In this document: positions 13,619 through 20,322 of the stretch, piece by piece | Layout of the letters: each line of letters opens with the position of its first letter | Position numbering within the stretch: the first letter of the stretch is position 1 | NCBI GenBank assembly: GCA_963169175.1 | Contig: CAUJFK010000051.1 | Span: 1-27,804 of the forward strand | Direction of reading: 5' to 3' | Source of the DNA: Acidobacteriota bacterium | GTDB lineage: Bacteria > Acidobacteriota > Blastocatellia > Pyrinomonadales > Pyrinomonadaceae | Length of the DNA: 27,804 bases | Made by a program: the position numbers and the translations under genes | Notes under the pieces: generated by a model | Seen by the model: the letters and a program-made list of their open reading frames with translations, nothing else | Told to the model about the DNA's origin: nothing | Database searches by the model: none

Positions 13619-14527
13619 GTGATAACCGGTTTTAATACAGACATCGAGTACGGTGGCGTGGTCTACCACGTTCAGACCGAAGATAAGGGGATGAAACGGC
13701 CCGTTATCGTGTCGTTGGTGTATAACGGCGGTACTATACTCGCGAGCAAGCGTTCGCCGTATGAGGACCTTCTCAAGGCGAATTTCAGCGAGACTGCCCT
13801 GGCCGAGCGTTTGAATAAACAGCACAGGCTTATCTGTGCGGCCGTACAGGCCGGGCGCATTGACGATCTCAAAAAGATGACGGCCCGTGAAGCCGCCGTC
13901 CGAAATCAACCGGCCGTTCCGGCAGAAGCTCCGCCGGTCCCGGCCCCGAACGAGGCCCTTTTGAGCCCCGACCCATCAACGGCTGAACCACGCCCGTCCA
14001 AGCCTGCGGCAGCTTCGCTGGTGGAATTTACCGAACGCGAAAGCCCGATCCCCAAGCCTGTTGCCTCGGCCACGGACGAGATTGACGATATTGGCCTGAT
14101 CGACGAGCCGATAATAGAGGCCGTGACCATAATCGAGGATGACATATTGCTCATACCCGACGATGCGGTCGAGATAATAGGCGAACCGGCATTCATCGAG
14201 CGTCCCGGACACAACAAATTATGTATCGAGATACTCGGAGATGCCCGTTTCAAGGGTGGGGAACGCAAAACCGTCAGTTTTATGGTGAGCCGGGGCACGT
14301 CAAGGAAGGTTGTTTCCGGGGCCGAGATAATGGTCAAGATCCTTGGGTCCAGCTTCAGGCCGGTGATATTTCACGCCCTGACCGATGAGAACGGCGTTGC
14401 GGCGATCAATTTGCAGCTGCCGAGCTTTACCACGGGCCGGGCTGCTTTTTTGGTCCGAGCCATCAACGGAGGCGAAGAGACCGAAGTTCGCCGTTCGATC
14501 GCCCACGGACAACATAGCTTCATTTGA
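13619..14527 (+). CDS. Uncharacterised protein with conserved N-terminal domain and beta-rich C-terminus
   Basis: No named family recognised. From the GTG at 13619 it has 302 residues; an ATG at 13547 would add 24 basic residues. Residues 1-90 form a compact domain (FNTDIEYGGVVYHVQTEDKG, then a SLVYNGGTILASKRSPYEDL segment and a helix ending in KKMTAREAAV). Residues about 95-160 are a Pro/Ala-rich linker, followed by a very acidic, Ile-rich stretch (about 160-195). The last 100 residues alternate hydrophobic strands, with GAEIMVKILGSSFRPVIFHA and TDENGVAAINLQLPSF, resembling an Ig-like or carboxypeptidase-regulatory-like fold. No signal peptide or membrane helix is seen. thiS follows, 38 nt downstream. 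Confidence 0.75.
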   Translation: MITGFNTDIEYGGVVYHVQTEDKGMKRPVIVSLVYNGGTILASKRSPYEDLLKANFSETALAERLNKQHRLICAAVQAGRIDDLKKMTAREAAVRNQPAVPAEAPPVPAPNEALLSPDPSTAEPRPSKPAAASLVEFTERESPIPKPVASATDEIDDIGLIDEPIIEAVTIIEDDILLIPDDAVEIIGEPAFIERPGHNKLCIEILGDARFKGGERKTVSFMVSRGTSRKVVSGAEIMVKILGSSFRPVIFHALTDENGVAAINLQLPSFTTGRAAFLVRAINGGEETEVRRSIAHGQHSFI

Positions 14528-14565
14528 ATAAACCGCTCTGCTGTCGGAAAATTGAGACAGCGGAA

Positions 14566-14766
14566 ATGAATATTTTATTAAACGGTGAAACGCGGGACGT
14601 GCCTGACGAGATAAATCTCGATCAGCTTCTTGAACAGCTTTCGCTGCCGTCGCAGCGCGTTGCGGTAGAGTTGAACAAAACAGTCGTTCGCAGGGCGGAT
14701 TGGACGACGACGAAGGTTTGTGATTCGGACACCATTGAAGTGATCCATTTTGTCGGCGGAGGTTAG
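14566..14766 (+). CDS. thiS: Sulfur carrier protein ThiS
   Basis: A 66-residue ubiquitin-fold sulfur carrier beginning MNILLNGETRDVPDEINLDQ and ending in the required Gly-Gly (HFVGGG). In thiamine synthesis its C-terminus is adenylated, converted to a thiocarboxylate, and donates sulfur to ThiG for the thiazole ring. The internal ATG at 14566 gives the normal family length; the upstream reading from 14524 adds 14 residues that overlap the preceding gene. thiG lies 210 nt downstream. No thiF, thiO or thiH is present in the window, and no TPP riboswitch is apparent upstream. Confidence 0.93.
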   Translation: MNILLNGETRDVPDEINLDQLLEQLSLPSQRVAVELNKTVVRRADWTTTKVCDSDTIEVIHFVGGG

Positions 14767-14825
14767 CCGGGGCGGAATGGTTAAAACATTCTGCAGCGTG
14801 ATGTTGTGACACATCCAAGGCCGGG

Positions 14826-14866
14826 ACCACGAAATGTACGAAGCAGGACACGAAAATTCACGAAAT
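14826..14866. repeat. ACCACGAA-type degenerate repeat
   Basis: Between thiS and thiG the sequence has ACCACGAAATGTACGAAG, then CAGGACACGAAAATTCACG and AAAT: spaced repeats of CACGAA. The same words build the much longer inverted repeat at 20192-20294. This one shows only one arm. Repeats of this style are common between genes of many environmental bacteria and have no agreed function. Confidence 0.6.
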
Positions 14867-14936
14867 AAGATCCTCTTGAGAAGGTTGCTATCTTGAATAG
14901 CCCATGGGGAGAACCCGGTCGCTATTGCTCGCGGTT

Positions 14937-14964
14937 CTGACAAGGCGGGCCTATCGGGTAGAAT
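14937..14964 (+). promoter_or_regulatory. Putative promoter of thiG
   Basis: CTGACA (14937-14942, five of six to the -35 consensus) and TAGAAT (14959-14964, five of six to the -10 consensus) are 16 nt apart. Only 12 nt separate the -10 from the thiG ATG, so the leader would be about 5-7 nt, too short for a Shine-Dalgarno sequence. This would let thiG be transcribed separately from thiS. Confidence 0.5.
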
Positions 14965-14976
14965 ATACCTACGCTT

Positions 14977-15747
14977 ATGTCAGACATTTTTACACTTGCC
15001 GGACGCGAATTTCGTTCGCGGCTTATAATCGGAACAGGGAAATACCGCTCACACGATGAGATGAAGGCGGCGCATAAGGCGTCAGGAGCCGACATGGTGA
15101 CCGTCGCCGTCAACCGCGTGCCGCTTGACCGAAAGACCGAATCGTTCCTTGACCATCTCGATCCGTCGATGCACATTCTGCCGAACACCGCCGGGTGTTA
15201 CGATGCAGATCATGCCATTCGTACCGCGCGTCTCGCCCGCGAAGCTCTCGAGACCGATTGGATCAAACTTGAGGTGATCGGCGACCCGATAACACTGTTG
15301 CCGGACAATGAGCAAACGCTCGAAGCCGCAAGAGTTCTCGTAAACGAAGGCTTTATCGTTCTGCCGTATTTCACTGACGATCTGATAATGGCGAAGAAAC
15401 TGCTCGATGCTGGCTGTCCGGCCGTTATGCCGCTTGCCGCCCCGATCGGTTCGGGCATGGGCGTGCAAAATCCCGCAAACCTGAAAATAATGCGCGAGCA
15501 GTTGCCCGATGCGACGATCATTGTCGATGCCGGTGTCGGCGTGCCATCCGACGCGGCGATAGCGATGGAACTCGGCGCCGACGCGATCCTAATGAACACC
15601 GCCATTGCCGAATCTCGCGAACCCGAGCAAATGGCTACCGCTATGAAGCTTGCCGTCGAAGCTGGAAGGCTTGCATATCTTGCAGGCAGAATGCCTAAGC
15701 GATTGTATGCGTCGGCATCAAGCCCGATAGAGGGAGCGATACGATAG
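14977..15747 (+). CDS. thiG: Thiazole synthase ThiG
   Basis: A TIM-barrel enzyme that condenses 1-deoxy-D-xylulose 5-phosphate, dehydroglycine and ThiS-thiocarboxylate into the thiazole phosphate of thiamine. It has 256 residues, the usual size. Lys97 in DWIKLEVIGD is the family Schiff-base lysine. Other blocks are RLIIGTGKYRS at 15-25, HILPNTAGCYDADHAIRTAR at 66-85, PLAAPIGSGMGVQNP, and the phosphate-binding VDAGVGVPSDAAIAMELGAD. The start ATG is fixed by the MSDIFTLAGREFRSRLIIG opening. ThiS is encoded just upstream. The next gene, hicB, starts 37 nt later and appears unrelated. Confidence 0.96.
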   Translation: MSDIFTLAGREFRSRLIIGTGKYRSHDEMKAAHKASGADMVTVAVNRVPLDRKTESFLDHLDPSMHILPNTAGCYDADHAIRTARLAREALETDWIKLEVIGDPITLLPDNEQTLEAARVLVNEGFIVLPYFTDDLIMAKKLLDAGCPAVMPLAAPIGSGMGVQNPANLKIMREQLPDATIIVDAGVGVPSDAAIAMELGADAILMNTAIAESREPEQMATAMKLAVEAGRLAYLAGRMPKRLYASASSPIEGAIR

Positions 15748-15762
15748 ACTGTTCCGCTATAG

Positions 15763-15771
15763 TGCTATTAT
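15763..15771 (+). promoter_or_regulatory. Putative extended -10 element upstream of hicB
   Basis: TGCTATTAT is an extended -10 (TGn plus TATTAT, five of six). It lies 13 nt before the hicB ATG in the gap behind thiG; no convincing -35 is present. It would give a leader of about 6-7 nt. Confidence 0.4.
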
Positions 15772-15784
15772 ACGCTCGCTAGCT

Positions 15785-16015
15785 ATGTTGAGAACACTTA
15801 CAGCAACAATTTGGCGCGAGGAAGACGGTTATGTATCGCTGTGCCCGAAACTCGACATCGCAAGCCAGGGAGGCACAGTCGAAGAGGCAAGAGCAAACTT
15901 AAGAGAAGCCGTCGAGTTGTTCTTCGAAGCCGCTCACCCTAGCGAACTCGCCAACCGCCTGAATTCCGAGGTCTACATAACCCCGTTGGAGGTTGAAATT
16001 GAAGCGGCTGCATAG
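15785..16015 (+). CDS. hicB: HicB-family antitoxin (intact)
   Basis: A 76-residue HicB-like antitoxin, opening LTATIWREEDGYVSLCPKLD and IASQGGTVEEARANLREAVE, then ELFFEAAHPSE and ending YITPLEVEIEAAA. It belongs to a different HicB branch from those inside the nuo operon (CPKLDIASQG rather than P-LPGC-SQG). It would bind and inhibit the adjacent HicA. Its last 17 nt overlap the start of hicA, and a GGAGG sequence within its own final codons serves as the ribosome binding site of the toxin. This is the only module in the window in which both partners look functional. Confidence 0.87.
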   Translation: MLRTLTATIWREEDGYVSLCPKLDIASQGGTVEEARANLREAVELFFEAAHPSELANRLNSEVYITPLEVEIEAAA

Positions 16016-16265
16016 GCTCTCCGGCCGTGAAGTCTGCAAGATCTTGTCGCGTAACGGGTTTGACCAGGTGCGTCAGAAAGGCAGTCATGTGATCATGCAG
16101 AAGTTGGTTCCCGGCTCATCGATCTCCGTTCCGGTTCCAATGCACTCCGAAATACGGGTCGGCACACTTCAATCAATGATTCGCCTATCGGAGTTCCGAG
16201 AACTGATTTTGAAGTCGAGGGACTTAATTAAATCGAGGCGAAGCCAAATAAACCATGAATGTTGA
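15999..16265 (+). CDS. hicA: HicA-family mRNA interferase toxin (intact, extended C-terminus)
   Basis: A ribosome-independent RNase toxin of the HicA family, 88 residues from TTG at 15999. That start has GGAGG (15988-15992) six bases upstream; a TTG at 15993 would abut it and is less likely. The sequence LHRLSGREVCKILSRNGFD then QVRQKGSHVIMQKL carries the catalytic His in G-S-H, followed by PVPMHSEIRVGTLQSMIRLS. The last about 19 residues (LKSRDLIKSRRSQINHEC) are beyond the usual end and are encoded by DNA resembling the palindromic repeat family (AACTGA, GAAGT, GGGACTTAATT). The extension may therefore be a repeat-derived tail. It overlaps the next gene by 11 nt. Confidence 0.82.
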   Translation: MKRLHRLSGREVCKILSRNGFDQVRQKGSHVIMQKLVPGSSISVPVPMHSEIRVGTLQSMIRLSEFRELILKSRDLIKSRRSQINHEC

Positions 16266-16683
16266 TATAGATTCCCTGTATCAGGCTCAATGGGTGGAGT
16301 ATCGGCGTTATTGGCGGAACGTTTGGCTAAGCGTTTTGGGATTCATCCCGGCCATAATCTTGTTTCCGCCTATGGCGAGTAGCCTGCGTCTTCCGGCTAC
16401 TGTTTTTGGGATCAATCTTCTTTTCATCGGTGTTGTTCTATGGCTTCCCGTTATTGCATACTTCTTCTGGCATCTGACTCGCTGGCGTTGTCCGCATTGC
16501 CACAAACCATTCCACATGTCGGCAGTCGGATTCACTGGAGTCTTCAACGTGACCTGTAGGAATTGCGGTATCTCCAAATACGCAGGATCGGATTTGGATC
16601 GTGGTTGGTCATCCCGACTATGGTCGCGCGAACTTTCTAAAGGTCGAACTCCGCAAGGATCGGCAGATGATCGGAAGCAATAA
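16255..16683 (+). CDS. Small membrane protein with zinc-ribbon
   Basis: No named family recognised. A 142-residue protein with two transmembrane helices (about residues 22-42 and 49-72) followed by a cytoplasmic or periplasmic zinc ribbon with Cys79 and Cys82 (RCPHCHKPFH) and Cys101 and Cys104 (CRNCGISKY). The final 35 residues are hydrophilic. Such two-helix plus ribbon proteins are common and mostly uncharacterised. Its start overlaps the end of hicA, suggesting shared transcription. Its last 47 nt overlap the 3' end of the convergent phosphatase gene, so the exact C-terminus could be shorter in function. Confidence 0.7.
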   Translation: MNVDIDSLYQAQWVEYRRYWRNVWLSVLGFIPAIILFPPMASSLRLPATVFGINLLFIGVVLWLPVIAYFFWHLTRWRCPHCHKPFHMSAVGFTGVFNVTCRNCGISKYAGSDLDRGWSSRLWSRELSKGRTPQGSADDRKQ

Positions 16684-17356
16684 GGGCCGTACGGCTGCGA
16701 TGAAGATTCGCATTTCTTAATTTAAAACTCTCATCAAAATAAACGTTATCCAGATGCACAAGCGGCAGGATGCCGGGGAAGGTCCGCGCCCGACCAAGAT
16801 GCAGGCGGGGATCGACGCTTTTGAAGTTTGATCTGAACATCCTCGTCGTCACGCCGTTTATCCACTCGTTGAAATCTCCCGCGACGATTCGGCGACCAAT
16901 GAACTCGGGGTTGTCGAGGACGTGTACAGCAAGCATTTTGTGGACCTGCTTGCGGCGTTCGAAAAACGACGTGCCCATGTGAACGTTTACGAAATGAAGC
17001 TCCTCGCCATTGACCAGGATCGTTGAACGCAGACAGCCGCGCGGTTCGTATTTTTTAATGCTGATGTCGAAATTTTGATGATGTTCGATCGGGAAGCGGC
17101 TTAGGATGGCATTGCCGTAATCGCCTCCGTTCAACCGGCGATTCTCGCCCAATCGGAAATCCATTCCAAGTTCGCGGGCAATGAACTTTGCCTGATGATC
17201 GCGTTCATTTAGATGTGACCGGCAGAGGACCTCCTGCATCGCCACCACGTCCGCGTCAACCTCACGCAGTACGTCAACGATCCGCTCAGGCGAATATTTC
17301 CGGTCGATGCCGACGCATTTGTGAATGTTGTATGTTGCGACCTTGAACGTGTTCAT
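16637..17356 (-). CDS. Endonuclease/exonuclease/phosphatase family protein (YbhP-like)
   Basis: A 239-residue EEP-superfamily phosphoesterase. The metal and catalytic residues are visible: Asn10 and His12 in VATYNIHKCVG, Glu42 in VVAMQEV, the GNAILSRFPI block, the VNVHMGTS histidine, the GDFNEW Asp/Asn pair, and the terminal SDHLPILAEFDL with the catalytic His. Members hydrolyse phosphodiesters of nucleic acids or phospholipid head groups. It begins within the stop codon of the upstream PLD-type gene (ATGA overlap), an arrangement like clsB-ybhP in E. coli, so a membrane-lipid role is more likely than DNA repair. The exact substrate is unknown. Confidence 0.88.
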   Translation of the reverse strand: MNTFKVATYNIHKCVGIDRKYSPERIVDVLREVDADVVAMQEVLCRSHLNERDHQAKFIARELGMDFRLGENRRLNGGDYGNAILSRFPIEHHQNFDISIKKYEPRGCLRSTILVNGEELHFVNVHMGTSFFERRKQVHKMLAVHVLDNPEFIGRRIVAGDFNEWINGVTTRMFRSNFKSVDPRLHLGRARTFPGILPLVHLDNVYFDESFKLRNANLHRSRTALIASDHLPILAEFDL

Positions 17357-18798
17357 TCGTATTTCCGATAGCTTTGGATGGCTTTAATAAGGGTCGGGAT
17401 GGCTAAAAGCAGCAGCAGGACCACGATCGGGATGGATGCGCCGCGCGGGAAAATGATCAGCAATAGAGCAAAGCCAAGCAATAGTCCGCCTCCGATAAAT
17501 AACAGCCGGGCTTCGGCCGCGCCGAGCGGGGCCTGGCGGGCAAGCGCGGTGCCTATGGATGTTGCGGCATTTAGCGCATTGGCTGTTGCCTTGCGCACAC
17601 TTCCGCCTCCTTTTCTCGTCCTTTTCCTTTGCTTTGGCGTTTTAGATCTCGATCCGGTGGTCAGAGACAGGACGATCTCCGTTGAATTCTGCAGATCGTG
17701 CAGGAACATTTCCTGCATCCGCTGACCAAAGCCCTCATCCTCGACGAGCACATCCATCTCATAATTCCCAAACCAACTGGCGATATTCAGATTTGTCGAG
17801 CCAACTCTTGAAATTCGGCCATCGAACACCGCTGTCTTGGCATGCATCATTGGCCCGTTCCATTCGAACACGCGGACGCCCGCCTCAAGCAGCGGCCGGT
17901 AGGTTGAGCGTGTTGTATCGCGGATAATGCCGATGTCGGTTCCCTGCGGCACAAGGATGCGCACATCGACGCCATCGGCCGCCGCATCTTTTAGGTTTTG
18001 CAGATATGACGGAATGCCGATGAAATAGGCGTCGGTCAGCCACATTGATTCGCGGGACGCAACCGCAAGGACCTGGTCTGCCCGGTAAACATTCGCTGCC
18101 CCGGGAACGCTCGCAATAACGCGAACCGCGATGTTTCCTGCCGCTCTCGATGATCGCCCTCGCTGGGCAGGTTCTTTTTGTTCGAGCTTCGTGCCAAGCG
18201 TGCCCCAAACGTTTGCGAACGCCTCCTCGACCAGGCTGACCGCGGGGCCGGCCAATTGAACGCCCGTATCACGCCATCCCGGAACATCCTGGTCCGAATA
18301 GCCGACCCAGTCCTGCCCAACGCAAAGGCCTGAAACAAATGCGGTCTCTCCGTCAACGACCATTGTCTTGCGATGATCGCGGCTAAAAATAGCAAGTGGA
18401 TCCATCAGGCTCGGCGGGTTATAGCAGCGGACCTCAACGCCGTTCTCACGCAGGTGCCGCCAGAATCGACGCGACGTTTTTCCAAAACCGCCAAGCCAAT
18501 CATAGATAAGTTTTACGTCAACGCCTTCCTTCGCCTTTTTGATCAGCGCATCGGCAAACATGCGACCCTGCTCATCATCGTGGATAATGTAACTTTCGAA
18601 TAGTATGCGGTTTTTGGCGGACTCGACCGCGGCCAGCCATGCGGGGTAGTTTTCAGCCGCATTGACCAGAAGCTGAACGTCGTTCCCTGTGATCAACTCG
18701 GCCCCGGTCACGCGCTCGATCGATTCATCGACGTGGTCCTTGTCGGTCACCGGAAGATCGATGTTCAATGTGTGCGGATTTGCGACTTTGGTTGTCAT
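17353..18798 (-). CDS. Phospholipase D-family cardiolipin synthase-like protein
   Basis: A 481-residue enzyme with two HKD motifs: His142, Lys144 and Asp149 (DHRKTMVVDGE) and His319, Lys321 and Asp326 (MHAKTAVFDGR, then VGSTNLN). This is the arrangement of cardiolipin synthases that join phosphatidyl groups. It lacks the N-terminal membrane helices of ClsA and so resembles ClsB. Unusually, the C-terminal 100 residues contain a basic stretch (SKTPKQRKRTRKGGG) followed by two hydrophobic helices (about 430-475), which would anchor it from the other end. It is translationally coupled to the EEP phosphatase gene that follows. Confidence 0.88.
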   Translation of the reverse strand: MTTKVANPHTLNIDLPVTDKDHVDESIERVTGAELITGNDVQLLVNAAENYPAWLAAVESAKNRILFESYIIHDDEQGRMFADALIKKAKEGVDVKLIYDWLGGFGKTSRRFWRHLRENGVEVRCYNPPSLMDPLAIFSRDHRKTMVVDGETAFVSGLCVGQDWVGYSDQDVPGWRDTGVQLAGPAVSLVEEAFANVWGTLGTKLEQKEPAQRGRSSRAAGNIAVRVIASVPGAANVYRADQVLAVASRESMWLTDAYFIGIPSYLQNLKDAAADGVDVRILVPQGTDIGIIRDTTRSTYRPLLEAGVRVFEWNGPMMHAKTAVFDGRISRVGSTNLNIASWFGNYEMDVLVEDEGFGQRMQEMFLHDLQNSTEIVLSLTTGSRSKTPKQRKRTRKGGGSVRKATANALNAATSIGTALARQAPLGAAEARLLFIGGGLLLGFALLLIIFPRGASIPIVVLLLLLAIPTLIKAIQSYRKYE

Positions 18799-18869
18799 AC
18801 CGAGCGTTTACTTGAATTATACAGTTTACCGGTTTTTTGCCAGAATGATCTGTGGGGCTGTTGAGCGTT

Positions 18870-19109
18870 ATGAACTTAAAGATCTTGTTTTTCGGGGCAA
18901 CGGCTGACGCGGCCGGATCAAGGGAAATTGAACTCCAGACGGGCGGGAACTTGACGGTTGAAAGGCTGGCACGTGATCTGACCCGGGAATACCCTGCCCT
19001 TTCAAAACTCAAGCTGCTGATCGCGGTCAACGAAGAGTATGCCGAAGCGGAAAGCGATCTCAGTGACGGCGACAAGATCGCTGTTTTCACCGCGGTATCC
19101 GGCGGCTGA
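18870..19109 (+). CDS. moaD: Molybdopterin synthase small subunit MoaD
   Basis: A 79-residue ubiquitin-like sulfur carrier ending in Gly-Gly (VFTAVSGG), starting MNLKILFFGATADAAGSREI. The thiocarboxylated C-terminus supplies sulfur to make the dithiolene of molybdopterin. The ATG at 18870 gives the family-typical start; the earlier GTG at 18852 adds six unlikely residues. moaE lies 575 nt downstream, with a nucleotidyltransferase gene inserted between them. Confidence 0.93.
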   Translation: MNLKILFFGATADAAGSREIELQTGGNLTVERLARDLTREYPALSKLKLLIAVNEEYAEAESDLSDGDKIAVFTAVSGG

Positions 19110-19118
19110 GTTGTCGGG

Positions 19119-19124
19119 TATAAT
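19119..19124 (+). promoter_or_regulatory. Putative -10 element upstream of the nucleotidyltransferase gene
   Basis: A perfect TATAAT lies 12 nt before the ATG of the following gene and just behind moaD. No good -35 is present at the expected distance. If used, the leader would be about 5-7 nt. Confidence 0.4.
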
Positions 19125-19136
19125 GCTTTCGAAAGA

Positions 19137-19673
19137 ATGACTGAAAAGCAGTTCTACGATTGGCAAACTCTCGGCGGCACCGACGATGTGATGCGGTTTG
19201 TAAACGCATTGGAATCGGCGGACATACTTTGGTGCGCCATCGGCGGCGTTGCCGTGAACCATTGGGCCGCCGAACAGATGGTGACGCTCGATGTAGATTT
19301 TGTCGTTGCGGCGGATTCGATCGAGAAGGCTGAGAAAGCTCTTCTTGATGCCGGCTTTACCGCGGAACGGTTCGACTGGTCGATCAATTTTAAGGGAACC
19401 TCAAAGGTCGGCATCCAACTTATGACCGAGGGTTCGTACCGCGATTTTGCTGAACGCGGTGTCGCTGCGGACGTCCATGGGATTCTGCTTCGCGTCGCAA
19501 GCCTCGAAGACACGCTGACGGGGAAGGTCAGAGCCTGGAGCGATCCAACCCGCCGTCAGAGCAAACGCCTGAAGGACCTCGCCGATATTGCGCGGCTTGT
19601 TGAATCGCATCCTGAGCTCTGGGAACGGTTGAATGACGAACTCCGGTCACAGATCGAACGGCCCCAAAGTTAA
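19137..19673 (+). CDS. AbiEii/AbiGii-like nucleotidyltransferase
   Basis: A 178-residue protein of the nucleotidyltransferase superfamily. Gly36-Gly37 in CAIGGVAVNHWAAEQMV are followed by Asp52 and Asp54 in TLDVDFVVAAD, the two metal-binding aspartates. A later SLEDTLTGKVRAWSDPTRRQ and SKRLKDLADIARL segment is typical of the AbiEii/DUF1814 style (K..R.....KD..DI..L). AbiEii toxins modify tRNA and are normally paired with an AbiEi antitoxin, but no such partner is adjacent. It sits alone between moaD and moaE on the same strand, so it may be a solitary relative with a housekeeping or unknown role. The true target cannot be told from sequence. Confidence 0.78.
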   Translation: MTEKQFYDWQTLGGTDDVMRFVNALESADILWCAIGGVAVNHWAAEQMVTLDVDFVVAADSIEKAEKALLDAGFTAERFDWSINFKGTSKVGIQLMTEGSYRDFAERGVAADVHGILLRVASLEDTLTGKVRAWSDPTRRQSKRLKDLADIARLVESHPELWERLNDELRSQIERPQS

Positions 19674-19684
19674 GATTTTTCTCT

Positions 19685-20149
19685 ATGGCTTTCGCTCAAA
19701 CCACTGAACATTCTCTTGATTTTGCCGAGCTTACGACGGGCCCCATCGATATCACATCGGTTGCCCGGCGGGTAGTGCCGCCGACGTGTGGGGCGACGGT
19801 GACGCTTGACGGTTATGCGCGCGGGCTTACGAAGGACAAAGCGACCGGAGAAATACGCAAAACGGATCATCTGGTCTACGAAGCATACGAACCGATGGCG
19901 GTCAAAGAGATGTACAAACTGATAGAACAGGCAAAACAGCAGTTCGAGATAGCGAATATCGGCATTGTCCATCGGCTTGGGAAACTTGAGATCGGCGAGA
20001 CGAGCGTAGTCATCTCGGTCGCCGCCCCGCACCGCAAGCCAGCCTTCGCCGCCTGCGAATGGATCATCCGTGAACTAAAACGTACTGTTCCGATCTGGAA
20101 AAAAGAGGTTTACGCCGACGGGGAAGTTTGGGTCGAAGGCGCCGAGTAA
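19685..20149 (+). CDS. moaE: Molybdopterin synthase large subunit MoaE
   Basis: The catalytic subunit that, with MoaD, converts precursor Z (cyclic pyranopterin monophosphate) to molybdopterin; 154 residues, usual length. Conserved blocks are VVPPTCGATVTLDGYARG, HLVYEAYEPMAVKEM, IGIVHRLGKLEIGETSVVIS and APHRKPAFAACEWIIREL, then KRTVPIWKKEVY, which holds the active-site lysines. It starts 11 nt after the nucleotidyltransferase gene, so the two are probably co-transcribed. No other molybdopterin gene is in the window. Confidence 0.95.
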   Translation: MAFAQTTEHSLDFAELTTGPIDITSVARRVVPPTCGATVTLDGYARGLTKDKATGEIRKTDHLVYEAYEPMAVKEMYKLIEQAKQQFEIANIGIVHRLGKLEIGETSVVISVAAPHRKPAFAACEWIIRELKRTVPIWKKEVYADGEVWVEGAE

Positions 20150-20191
20150 CCGTTTACCGAAGACCGCACCCCAAAAGAGGCAATACGCAGG

Positions 20192-20294
20192 TTCTTTTCG
20201 TGATCTTCGTGTTTTTGTTCGTGGGTTTCGTGGTTAAGATATTCGTCATACCACGAAACTCACGAAACGAAAACACGAACCTCACGAAAAAGAA
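20192..20294. repeat. Long CACGAA-type inverted repeat between convergent genes
   Basis: The left arm (20192-20234, beginning TTCTTTTCGTGATCTTCGTG) and the right arm (20250-20294, ending CCTCACGAAAAAGAA) are near-perfect reverse complements over about 43 bp with only a few mismatches and short indels; the loop is 15 nt. It lies between moaE and the convergent HD-domain gene, where it could terminate both transcripts or act as a boundary. Its words (CACGAAA, TTCGTGG) recur at 14826-14866. The flanking sequence on each side has no further gene. Confidence 0.8.
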
Positions 20295-20322
20295 GCTGCA
20301 TACCAGAACGTCAGGCAAGTGC

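Noticed and set aside
14521..14565. Possible TPP riboswitch upstream of thiS.
   Set aside because: The gap is only 38-45 nt and lacks the CTGAGA and ACCTGA-type conserved elements.
19137..19673. Calling the nucleotidyltransferase a toxin of an abortive-infection pair.
   Set aside because: No AbiEi-like antitoxin is adjacent, and flanking genes are molybdopterin synthase subunits; family membership alone does not establish a toxin.
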